Shown here in pieces: positions 49,301-60,751 of a stretch of 64,000 nt of DNA. The notes below the pieces were generated by a model, which searched no databases, had not been told where the DNA came from, and saw nothing but the letters and a program-made list of their open reading frames with translations. Each line of letters starts with the position of its first letter. Positions within the stretch are counted from its first letter, which is position 1. Source of the stretch: Smittia aterrima (taxonomy: Eukaryota; Arthropoda; Insecta; Diptera; Chironomidae); the NCBI GenBank assembly GCA_033063855.1, contig CP093829.1, positions 7,822,243 to 7,886,242 of the forward strand, read 5' to 3'. Made by a program: the position numbers and the translations under genes.

Positions 49301-51257
49301 ACACCAGACACGGAAAGCGTTCAAAGCAATTTGAGTTGGATTCACGAGTGGCAATATATTGAAATAATAATTGGCTCAATTTTGTTGAGCCATAATTGAA
49401 AATATTGTTGACTGTTATATATTTTCCGCCCAAACGATTTTTCGAGTGCGAATTAAAAATTCAATTTCACTTAGGAGTGAAGTCTTTATTTTATTCCATC
49501 GAGTTAAAGTTCATTGTTTCTCTCTTGTGTTTGCACGAGCTTCTTTTTTCTTCCTCTGTACATTCGAAAAGGCACAAAACGAATGAAGTGAATGAGCGAG
49601 AGAAAGCATAAAGCTAATGGATGGGTGAATTAATAATTATTAAGATTTATTTTTATCGTAGAATAATAATGTGATGAACCTCTATTCGACTTTCGGATTT
49701 TGCTTCTTTTCCAAATGAAAAATTACTCGGCGTTAATTATTGAAGAACTCAAAAATGCTTTTAAGCCTACATAGCAAATTAGAAGAGTTTACAAGTTGTA
49801 AATTACAACATTCAGATGAGAAAGTTTTGACCGAACGTTTATCGAAGGGTTTTTTCGTTTCAAGGGAATCTTGATAAGGATGGGAAAAGATGTTTTTGGG
49901 AAAGTCCAGTTTGATAATGATGATTTTTTCAAAACAAGCAAAGCTTTTAGTTTATATAGAAAAAAAACCAACAACACCAAATGGAGAGATAATTGCCAGC
50001 CTTAATTAAAAAGATACGAACAGGAAATGTGTTTTCAATGTTATTGCGAAAGGCGACGTTCCTTTGAGATCTGATTGAATAAACAAGAAGATGAAGGGGA
50101 AATCAGAATCAATTCAACCACATAAACTAAGATAGATCTTATCATCGTCCTTCTGTTGTGTTCTCTCAGTTGAGTTGAAAGATACTCGGAAGCTGTGCTC
50201 TTTTATTATTATTATTGAAAGGAAATGAAGCTTTCGATATCTAATACTTGAAAGAAGAAAATTGTTGATACTGAAAATAGGCAGAGGCGGATCCCTGACT
50301 TTATCTCAGGAAAGATTTTCAACGTGTGAATGTTTGCAGGCGATAAAGATTCTCGTCTGATCGATTAGTGAAGGGAACGAGCTCATGAGAATGGCAGATG
50401 AAAACTTGTAAGTGCTTCTCTGCCAGTTCTGCTAATGTATTTCATCATTATCGATATAATCTTTCGAGAGAAAGTCAATCTCTCGTCGGTTACGCACAAG
50501 AGTTCTCCACAGACACATTTAACATTAAAAATTCCCTCGAGTCAAATGATACGTTGTCGTGTATTTAATGAAACATTAAATTTCTTTTGGGATTACTGTC
50601 ACGTCGAGAGGCAAGTTTTGTTTGCTTTTTCATGAATCAACGAAGCTTCAAATTTAAATTTTAAAATATATTTACCCTTGGGTGACTGATAGATTCTGCT
50701 GATTTGAGATTCGTCTCAATGTTGAAGTGACTTTTCAAGTCATGCAGTTGAAATGAAGAGAGCAAAAAGTTCATTGATGCTTTGCATAAATGCTAATTTG
50801 ATAGAGTTTTTGTGCAGCGAGTCTTCTCCATCTACAGTCGTCTCTTGCAAGAAAACTTCTGCTCTTCCAGTTCATGGTTCATTAGTGAAGTTTTCAGTAT
50901 GACGAAGGATGATGCCTAATGAGAGAGAAAAGAGACAACCACGGCATCGACTTACTAAAGCCTCAAGAGTCGAGTTCTACGATTTTCCGCTTCATGGACT
51001 TTAGGTTCGCTTTTTACAGAACTCTTTTAAAATGATTCTTTCCGGGTATCAAATGCACATAACAAGAAAGACAACGGAGATTTTTTTCTCTCTCCTCTCG
51101 CTTGTTCACATCATCGTCCTGTGTTCGTTATGCTTTCATTTTTCGCTTGGATAACTTTGGTTTCAATTAAAAAAAAGAAATGCGACATGTCTGTTAAATA
51201 ATGTTTAGAAAAGTTTTATATTTTGACGCTATCAAAACAATAAAACTACATTTTTCA

Positions 51258-53736
51258 TCAGTCGATAGTGATTGTTTGTTGAGCAGACCAAATCGTTCCT
51301 GCATAATCGATATTTGATTCCAATTTGATCTGAGGCATTCTGTCGAAATCGGGAGATGAGCTTGAGCTGTATGCTGAATCAGGTGAGTTAGACAATGATT
51401 CTGGTGAGCCAGGAAGCGAGACAGGCGAGTCTGGAGGTGATTCTGACGAGACAGGCAATGATTCTGAACAATGAAGAGTTGAAATTTCTTGTCGAGCATA
51501 ATATTCCTGGAGCAATGCATCTGACACTTCAATTCTTTCTAAAGAAACACACATCGGACGAAGAGTTGGATGGATCTTTCTAGCTCCAAGTAAAATAGTT
51601 CGTCCCGTTATTACCTTTCGTTGAAAACAAGTTGGACAAAGCAGAGACGTTTCAGGATAGCTCACACGAAACGCTAGACCTTCTTCTGAGTAGTTCCCGC
51701 ATTCTACGCACATTCGACTCTCGAGAAGAATACGTTGCAACATGATTCGTGTGCTGTACTTAGCTCGTCGTTCACTAGAGAATTCAAGCATCATATCCAC
51801 GAAGAAAGACATGAACTCGTGACGACTGCCAAGCCACTTCCTCTCGATCGTTTGTTCTGAGGCGTCGACATTCTCAACTTTATCCAATTTAATCACGAAA
51901 TATTCTGTGTTGAATCCAAAGAACTCGCCTGTCATCTTTCGCCATAGCTCAGCTTGAACGTCGAGAGCTTCAAGCTCATCAGTCTTCGATTTGATGCGAT
52001 CTTTTAGTACTTGAGCAGATTTCGACTCCTGACATTTTGTTTTGAAGAGTTGACCTTTGGCTTTTGTTATAATACTCTGCAGACTTTCAACTTGTTTCTC
52101 ATATTTTTCAATGAACTCATCCATCCGCACAACCCATAAGTCGTGCTCGAGGTATGGCACATCGTTTAGATCCTTCCAATTTTCTGATACGCAGCAATCG
52201 TTGATTCCTTTGAATGAAGAAATTACATTCGTCTGAATTCCAAGTGTAAGCAATTCAGTGTACCATTTGGAGAGCCGACAATTCGTTGGAATTTTCATGT
52301 CTGGTGGCTTTACATTGAAAATGTAATCTGCGTTCTTCTTCGGTGGACAGCTCCACAAGTAAACGAGTGGGAATCCTTTCGTCTTTAGAAACTCGAAGAG
52401 TCCGAGGAGTATGAAGCGATACATCTTCGTTCGATGTCCAGAAGGAAGAAAGTTGACAGAGTCGATATAGCTGATGTATGCAGACTTCTTGTCTGGCTTA
52501 TCTGATGCTCCGTTTTCATAAAGTTGAACATAAATCGCGAAGATGCAAATGTCGACTTTGTTACCTGAGTCAAAGAACGTGAAGAGAACCCAGTTCGTGA
52601 CATTGAGTGAAGAGGAACTGCTTCGATATTTTAGAACTTTAGGTTTGATTAACAGAATCGACGAAGATTCACTAAGCAAGCGAATCGTAATCTTGTTATC
52701 TTCGTTAAGCTCGTGTTTCTTCAGGAAGTTAGAAATGAACATGTCACATTCTGTAGCAGGAATCGCCGCAGCTCGCACTGAAGTCTTCTCGATTCCGTAA
52801 GCCTGACGGCAGGTTGAACAGCAAAATGGTCCATCAGTGAACTCGTCATAAAGAACACAGATCACATGAACTCTTCGATTACAAATTTTGCAGTTGACTA
52901 AAGGCTCCTTACGTTTAGAGTTGCATTGATACTCTTGGAATTGATATTTTGGAACTCTGTGAATGAAGAAGAAACGTGTTATCACTTAGGTCTCTAATGA
53001 AATTGTTAAGACTTACAAACATTCTTCTACTTTGACTGGATCGCTAGCCCTGTTGAAGCATTCTCGACATAAGACTTCACCATCAAATCTGGAGAACAAT
53101 TCAGAATTAGTTAACCTTTCATTCTCTCTCATATCAAGCTTACCTTAAAAAGATAGCACCAGGATCAATCACGCATTTGTTCTTGCAATGAGTAGGTAGT
53201 GGATTCAAATAGTAAATTCGTCCGCAGCAGAATCCTCGCTCTTCCATCAAGTTATCCATTTGATTTGAAAATATTTGCTGGAACTGAATGAAAACAAAGG
53301 AATTTAGACAATGATCAGCTTAGCAGGGCTCTTAGTTACTTACACGGATTGCTGTCTTATGAATTTGACTCTGTTTCGTGAAGATGCTCTTCACTTTTTC
53401 GAACACATTGTTTACATCTTCGATGAAGCTCCAAGGAGTTTTGTTTAAATATCTGCCAAGCTCAATATCTTCTCTGATTTTTGCTAGAGTTGGCAGTCTT
53501 TTGATTTTCCTAGCTGACATGCGAGATCGATTAACAAGCTGATCGAATCCTCTAGATTCAAGAATTTCAATGATCCGCTCGAGAGGAAGAAGTTCTTTGC
53601 CTGAAATTGCAGATAAACTTTTAGTTTTGAGATATTTAACTCAATTGTCTGACTCACTTTCATTCTCGTTGAGTAAACCATTGTAAAGGTTTGTCTTTTT
53701 TGAAATTACACGATTTGGCCTTTTAATTTTCGTCAT
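51258..53736 (-). CDS. Short, divergent CBP/p300-like histone acetyltransferase
   Basis: Five minus-strand exons, 53736-53658, 53600-53344, 53283-53144, 53088-53017 and 52956-51258, give 748 residues; introns are 54-60 bp. CBP/p300 acetylates histones and transcription factors as a nuclear co-activator. Order of parts: C-terminal half of a bromodomain (about 60-130; TPWSFIEDV.. RGFCCGR aligns without gaps to p300 PWQYVDDI.. LGYCCGR); cysteine/histidine zinc-binding region (about 130-235, CKICNRRVHVICVLYDEF); KAT11 catalytic domain (about 240-600) with SYIDSVNF, HRT, LWSCPP and WYTELL. The p300 active-site positions D1399, R1410, T1411, W1436, W1466 and Y1467 correspond to D348, R358, T359, W384, W414 and Y415. 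LEFSSERRA is the conserved end block, followed by a degenerate ZZ-like finger and a Ser/Pro-rich tail. TAZ, KIX and NCBD domains are absent, against about 2400 residues in p300. Probably a paralogue of nejire rather than the orthologue. Confidence 0.87.
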
Positions 53737-56700
53737 TTTACGAATAAATCAATCAATTTTCTGACGCAATGACGTATTTGCATTCCCTTGCAATGCTCTT
53801 ACTAATACAAACGCAATTTGTGTTTGACACTAAACTTCACACTAACAAAGAGCTAATCGAAGAACAAAAGTGCGAATTTCTCATTTTCCCCCCCAAATTT
53901 TATTAAATCGTATTTCTACATTCATTTAACTCGACCAAGAATGAAGACTCGTTTCTTCATGTTTATCCAAGTCAGACTTAATTTAATTAGATCAACTTGA
54001 ACCTTTACGAGAAACATTCTTGGCGAGACTCAATCTTAATCACATCAAATTAAATCTCGTCTCTTCAAACACGAAAAAGCAATTTTCCGTACATCCGGAG
54101 GAACAAAGACAATAACTTAAAAATCACTCAGAACGAGACCCGAAAAAGCTTTTGCTTTTGGTGATGAAATTTATGTTTGAAAGGCGAAAGGAAAAATGTT
54201 TTCATATCGGGGAGGCCATAATCCCTTTAAATCCCTTTCAATATAATTGATCATGAATAGCGTTCGAATTCTTCACGCCAAAAGGCAAGAAAACATGTAA
54301 AACTTCTCGAAAAGTCTGCATTGCGAGCAAAGTCAATTTAAATTTTCAATTTTCAATAAACAGGAACGTGAACAGGCAGGAACGTGATATAAACAGTAAA
54401 ATAATCAATTTCCTTAAGAAAAGGAGACCGAAAGTTTGCTTTTTACTTTCTCATAAGCAATCTGTGTATAATCAATAAACTTTTTTTAATGTTTCCCTAT
54501 CAGGAATTGAGTAACGTAAACGTGGCTAAATAAACCTAACAAAAATTATTTCTGCGCTTCAAGTTCCCGCTTTTCGACGAAAACAAAAAGTCAGAGAGGA
54601 AACAAAATTTTAGTTGGAAAAAAGTGTTCAACTGTTATTTAATTTCTTTTTTGTTGCGAACGGAAAAAAACTTTCAGAAATACACGCCGGAAACCGTGGG
54701 TAGGAAGCAATGGGTAGAACGAGTTAAATATGATGGGAACGAGTTATATTAAATTAAAAAACAAAACATCAGTTGGCAGGAAATTCTTTCTTTTGTTGTA
54801 AGGAATTTTTATCTCGAGACTAAAGAGCTTCAATGAAACGTAATCGTAAGCTTAATCAATTTTCCTGACGTTTTGATTGAAATGGCATCAGCAGAAATAA
54901 TTACGTGAAAGGTTTTTCATTTCGTCTTCAACTCCCTTATCGAAATATCATTCACAAACGTCTCAGAAAATTTAATAAACTTCTTCTCGCTTTTGGTGTC
55001 GCAAATAAAAAATAAATAATATAAATGTGGCAGGTGATAAGCAGTCACCTTTAACTTAACTCACGTTTTCAACGTTTTGACAGTTGACTGTGAAAATGTG
55101 AACTAAGTCGCAGTTCGGATCAAAATAAAATGTGTGAGCTTGTGCGGGAGAGAGAGAGAGAAGGGGGATGAGTGCTTTCGTAATGCTCGTAAATAAAATT
55201 GGGCTATCCATAAATCGACGAAAACCTTCTTCTGCGTCTGAGAAACGATCGCAATAAAAGTAAATAAATAAAATTGTTTCATCCTCAAGAGAAGCAGGAG
55301 AAGGAAAAGAAAAAAAAGGTCCACACCACAAAGTAATCATTTTGTCATAGCGATTCCGTTTGTTTTATAGCTCCGAGAATAGTGTGATGTAATTGTCTGA
55401 TTGAGGTTTCTTTGCTCGCGAGAAAAAAAAAGGTGAACGGAGAACTTTATGGCAGGGCAATGAAGCGAGTGAACGAACAAGAGAGAAAAGTTTCGCCTCG
55501 TTCCCTGCTCTACAAATCCCTCCATTCTTCTTCAGAGGATTCAGAGATTTCAGCAGCAATGAAATTGTTGAAAATATGAGACACATGTGATTTCTCCTGA
55601 GCATAGCGAAAGCATGAAAATACGAAGCAGAAAAAAAGGAACCCGATGAAGTTTCTCTTGTTGAACACACAGCGAAGCCATAAAAGACGATAATATAAGC
55701 ATTAAAGCTGATATAAATAAGACAAAAGGCAATAGGAAAATGAAGAAGGAATAAAGCAATGGAGTCTGCTGAAAATTACCATGAAAACAAATACTGGCTC
55801 ACTCGTCATGCATAACTGGGGTAATGTACTAATAAAAACTTTTCATGACCTTAACCACCGAGCCAGTGAATGAATAAAAAGACTTGCAGAAATATTTTTG
55901 TGCAGTTTATTGCTGATGCGGTGGCTAGGAACAACCGTAAGCAATCTTCTCCTTCTTTGAATCTGGTCACCAACTAACTCATCGTCACATGAATGATTTT
56001 TATGCTTTTGGATTGCATGAGTCAGAGAAAGAGAGTTTGACTTCCTGAATTATTATTACATGTGTGGGAGCTTTAAATAACGGATGATAGGAGAGAGTGA
56101 GAAGCACAACGACGACGTAGAGTTGCTCTGCAGAGTTATATGGAAAAGTTTTATGTGAACATGTTTAATTTTCTCCAGGGACATTAGGGATTTAGTGTGA
56201 TCAGTGATTATTATCAGAATTAAAGCATTTTCCTTTCTGACTCTCTCTCCCCGACAATTCTTGTGACACTTACTTTCTCGAAACTATAAAAATCTATCGG
56301 GCGAAAGGGTCAATGTGTGGAGCTTATCTTTGCTATTGATCTAATTTTGTTTCGGAATTTTTCATGTTAGGGTGAAAATAAATAAGAAACTTCATCTCAC
56401 AGCTCAAGCAGAGAAGCAGCGCATCTTTCCTTTAAAGAAAGAACCTTTTCTCTTTAAATAAGCAGATTCAAAAATGACTACTCGACGTCTCCTGAAATTT
56501 TCTTTAATCTCTTCAATCTCGTTTTCTTTCTCAGCTTCAGTGCTAAACCATTTATCATTGAATCGGTGTTTTATGAAACCTCGAGACTTGAAGCATCGCT
56601 CAGGGAAACTGATTTAAGATTGCTCGCTAAATTAATGTCGAAATTTGGGTCACCTTTAAAAAGCGAAAAAGGCTGGCGACAAAATGATGATTGCAATCGT

Positions 56701-59700
56701 CCTCTTAGAGGACAAACGGACAACTCAAAGCAACTTTCTCTCTAAATTCCGTTCGAAGGTGGAAACGATGGCAATCGAATGTTTATCGCTTGATAAGTCT
56801 AATAAAAAGAGAAAATTTATCGTCTCAAAAAGTAGTCAACCTTTTGAGATTTTTCATTTAAAGCCACAGCCGCAAGAACGAGTCGAGTCATGAGGAAGTT
56901 TCTTCGCTTCTTAAAAATAAAACTCTCCACTCGACCATTTCGATTAAGTTGAAAAGCTTTCTGATGCTTTAATCCAATCAACTTTTCCTCTTCGGCAAAT
57001 CAAGGTTTTTTTTCTCTTAAGGTTGAACCATACAATTAATAGACTTGTCAAAGTCATGTATCGCTTTCCTTTAGTGGAGAGAGAGTGAGAGAATGGGTAG
57101 TTTACGTATTTACCGCTCGGTTAGAGAATGTAACAGACAAGTTCATTAATTATGTAGTAAGTGCTTCGTAAAAACTTTTTTTTTCTGCTGATGCAACATT
57201 GAACGCTTAAGCGCCTCACTCGAATTGATATCTTCGTCTCGTAAGAAATTTATTTCAATCGAGGAAACGAATCGTAAAGTAATCGACTGACTCCGATAAT
57301 CGTATCATCAGAAAGGTAAAGCATCATCTCACGTCTGAACAAAAGCTTGAATGGGATGAAAAGGTGAAGTGGGAGGAGGAGGAATAAAAATGTCTTTATG
57401 TTAACGAAATAAGCCATGATGTGATACTTCGAGAGATTCCTTTCGTACGCTCCATGGCAATGCCGCTTGAAATTATTCACAAGAGAGAGCGAGAGAAATA
57501 TAAATCATTTGGCTTTAATGCCTCTTTGTTACTTACTATGTATTTAATGTAACAGGTGCTGGGAAATTTTCGCAAAAGATTATTAAAATATCAATACAAG
57601 AAGTGAAGGGAAGCAGTTCGAGAACGACCGGAGCGTATGTCGTTTCCTTCCCTTCGATGTAATCTGACAGCTTGTCATTCGATCCGAAATTTTTCGGAGA
57701 AAAATCCCTAAAAGTGTGCGATATAATTCAGTTACATTTACCGTCACTTTCAGGTGTTATTAAGCGGGTTGTGTCTGAATAAAATGATTGCAATGTGATA
57801 GAGTCACTTTCCTTGTTTTAATAAAGTTAAGCTTGATTCACTAGAACAAGTTACGACCTTGAATGTCGTATTTTCTTGGCTCTCGTAAAGCTCTTTAAAT
57901 ATAAACATAAACAAATTATGTTGTGATGAGTGTTCAGTGTAAAGAAATCAACGAAACGCTAAATGCAACAATGAGTGGGTAGTGTTTATATTTGTATTTA
58001 TGATTAATTGCACTGTGTTCTCACATTTCAAGGGGAAACACGCAACGGCACTATGCATATTAGCATTAATCATTCGCTACAACAAAAACCTTTTTACCTT
58101 CTTTTCTCGACGTCAATAAATCCCATTTTAGTGTACGAAGAATATTTCACGCTCACGTTTTTCTATTTTTCTTTTTTCTTTGCGTTCGTTGAGAAAGAAT
58201 TTTCACGAAAAAAAATTCATCACAACACAAGGACAAACGACAACACACACAAGACCAATTATAAATCTCGTTTTATGAGACATAGTTGATGTGTCGAGTA
58301 TCGTCTCCTCTCTTCCACCTGAACAAAAAAAAAATGAAATCACGGATTATTACAGACTAAACAAAAATTGCTCGCATTTGAATTTTAAATTTCCGTGCGG
58401 AGAGACTAACGAGCGAGTTGCAAGAAGAAATTGTCAAAGAAGCAGATCAAGGTCAGAATCAAGCTGTTCGTTCATCATTAGAGCTTAAAAGTGTCATGTG
58501 TGTCCAAAGTGCAAAGCAATGTTAAGAGTTGTTGAATTGAAAAGAGTTGAAACATTTTGAATTGAAAGGAAACTTTAGATTTCTACTTTTTGAATAGAAC
58601 TACATGAAACAAACTTTTCAACCTCAAACGCAACAAATTGAGAGAAAGAAGAAAAAATAAATTTAAATTGGATCAATAAAAATGTGCAGGTATTGCAATT
58701 AATCAACCTGTCGAGAAAATCTGCCCGTGAAAAAATTCTTTCCGTGCACGGAGAGAGAGGAAGTTTAATTTTAGAAAAGTTATTTATACATTGAGGACTT
58801 TTATATTTTCAAGATCTAAACGTGCAGAAAAACACAATTTTCGCAAAAATTTCAGAAGAAGAAACCAAAGTCAGTGGTTCATGAGATCAACGAGAAAGTA
58901 GATCAGTGTGACGAGCGATATCGATTGCACATTAAAATTCGTTTCGAATACATTTCGTGCTTTTGGATAATTCGCAGTCAATAAAATGTCTTTCAACTTT
59001 TCACCCATAAAACTTCGAATTGGAAAGTGCATACAAGATTGTCAAGTTATAAAAAAAACGGCGACGACAAAAGCACTCGAAACTACCATAAAAGTTACAG
59101 CTCATTATTTCTTTCTAACGCTGGAAGCTTGAAGCTCCGGTTTCATGATATTCGTTATCGTTAAAATCACTATATTTCCACATTTCTCTCAGTTTATATC
59201 AAAGATAAAGCAAACGAGTACTTGAGGCGAAATGTGAATTTTGTATTTTTTTTTTCATTCTTTCCTCGTGATCGAAAGAAAAGCGAGAAGATAAAGTCAT
59301 CGAAGACGACAGCAGATTGGGAGGAGGATGGGAAAAAGAAAGAAAGAGAATAAAACATTCATCTCAGCTCGATAAAGAATCAAGCTCAAGTCAAGCTCGA
59401 ATATCGACATTGTAGTCGGAAAAGAGTTTTCTTCTCTCCTCAAAAGATTCTTTCCTGTCACACAAAATATTTTTTTCTTTTTTGTATTTTGAATCGGGTT
59501 TCACTTTAGCGATGAGAGCATAAAGGAGCGAAAGAAAGAAAAAAAAAACTTTTCAAAGCGAGAACGAATTAATGACTGTTTTTCTTTCGTTTTCTTCGTC
59601 GATCGTATTTTTTCTGCTGATTTAAGAGTTTGATTTTCCACGTCGGGAAATTGAGACAGAAGCTGCAAAGACACCGTCGAAGAAGACGACACATTAAAAC

Positions 59701-60142
59701 CTTTCAGAAGCTTCTCTGACTCAGTTTGCATGTAAATCCCATTTGAGGCGAAAGCATAAAAAGCAGACGAATCGATCCGATTTGCCATCCCCACTCCTTC
59801 AATCATCTGGAATAAACATTATTTGAAAAGATAAAAAAATCTCGTGATGGATTGAAAAATTAAATTATAAATCGCACAGATTGAGATTCTTGTGAGTTGG
59901 AGGTGCGAAAGTCTGTGAAACATTGACGTTGGGGAGTGGGAGTCGTTTCGCGAAATTTGAATTATCGATCGGCGTAGTTTATAAATAAAACATGGAAATG
60001 ATGTCTTAACGCAATCAGTGACGATTTTCAAATCAAAAAAATTTCGCTTGATTGGAGATGCTTTGCGGCTCGACGACGAAACCTAATTCTCATTTAAATA
60101 ATTTTCTCGGGGTGACGATTTCTCCTTCTCCCCTCTTGTCAG
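53737..60142. other. About 6.4 kb without a supported gene
   Basis: Left edge is the promoter side of the CBP-like gene. The rest is AT-rich with a GA run at 55147-55162. The last bases (60125-60142) are a pyrimidine-rich splice acceptor, so upstream 5' exons of the small gene at 60143 are expected somewhere here, but I could not place them. Confidence 0.5.
55147..55162 (+). repeat. GA dinucleotide microsatellite
   Basis: Perfect GA/AG run of about eight units. Confidence 0.8.
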
Positions 60143-60525
60143 ATGATGCGAGGCGATAAGAAGTGGCCACCCGAGGTAACGAAACAACAAATGGTTGAGG
60201 AAGAAGAGGCTCAAAAGCAGATTGCGGCAGGTCCAGCATTCAAGCCGAAGAAAGCTCAGAAGGTAAAAGACTTGAATGGGTAAATTGACTTATCATCTCA
60301 TTGATTTTTCTCTTTTCTTTGAAGGATTACACGCAGTTTTTCGGGCAACATAAGCTAAACGACGGATTCGCTGGATACAAAGTACATAAAATAAGAAAAT
60401 TCTCCTTGCAGACATCTCAATTTTTTTTAATTTATAATCCTCAGCCGGCACCCGGAACACAATTCTTCAAAACAGAAATTTCTAACGCTCAATGTAACGG
60501 AAGCAATAACTCAAATGGTGAATAA
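60143..60525 (+). CDS. Small three-exon protein of unknown function (possibly the 3' end of a larger gene)
   Basis: Exons 60143-60262, 60325-60381 and 60445-60525, all joined in phase 0 by introns of about 62 bp with good sites (gtaaaa..ttgaag, gtacat..cctcag), give 85 residues. The product starts with a basic/acidic segment (MMRGDKKWPPEVTKQQM), has a glutamate-rich stretch, then AAGPAFKPKK, DYTQFFGQHKL, FAGYKPAPGTQFF and a polar end. Short Trp-Pro-Pro and Pro-Gly-Thr motifs suggest a small adaptor or cytoskeletal-type protein, but I do not recognise the family. The first exon is preceded directly by a strong splice acceptor (ctcttgtcag), so either 60143 is the start codon after a 5' UTR intron or coding continues upstream. 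AATAAA signals follow at 60736-60741 and 60746-60751. Confidence 0.6.
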
Positions 60526-60735
60526 TTGCACAAACGTGATACTTGATTTGCCGCTTCGTTCCCGGTACCAGTTTTGACTTTTCCATGACATGCGCACGAC
60601 CACTCCTAAACCCACAAAGACTTTTCTCTTCGTCTGGAAAGTCTTCTCATCAGAAAGAGAGAAGACGATGATAACAGGAAGGAAAATGTATTCTCACTCA
60701 TCATGTGGCAAAGGATTTTTTAATATTAACTTGTA

Positions 60736-60751
60736 AATAAATTCTAATAAA
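60736..60751 (+). terminator. Two polyadenylation signals after the small three-exon gene
   Basis: AATAAA at 60736-60741 and again at 60746-60751, about 210 bp after the stop codon. Confidence 0.4.

Larger units (their letters stand above)
43872..51257. other. About 7.4 kb without a supported gene
   Basis: Begins with the 3' UTR of the LDLa/CUB gene and ends with the 3' UTR of the minus-strand CBP-like gene. In between it is AT-rich with a CTT microsatellite at 46311-46328 and only short frames. A 63-codon frame at 48057-48248 is the most protein-like but unsupported. Confidence 0.55.

Noticed and set aside
59501..59806. 101-codon minus-strand frame preceded by a splice-like cag
   Set aside because: Its second half is low-complexity K/S/F-rich and no upstream exon or known domain supports it.
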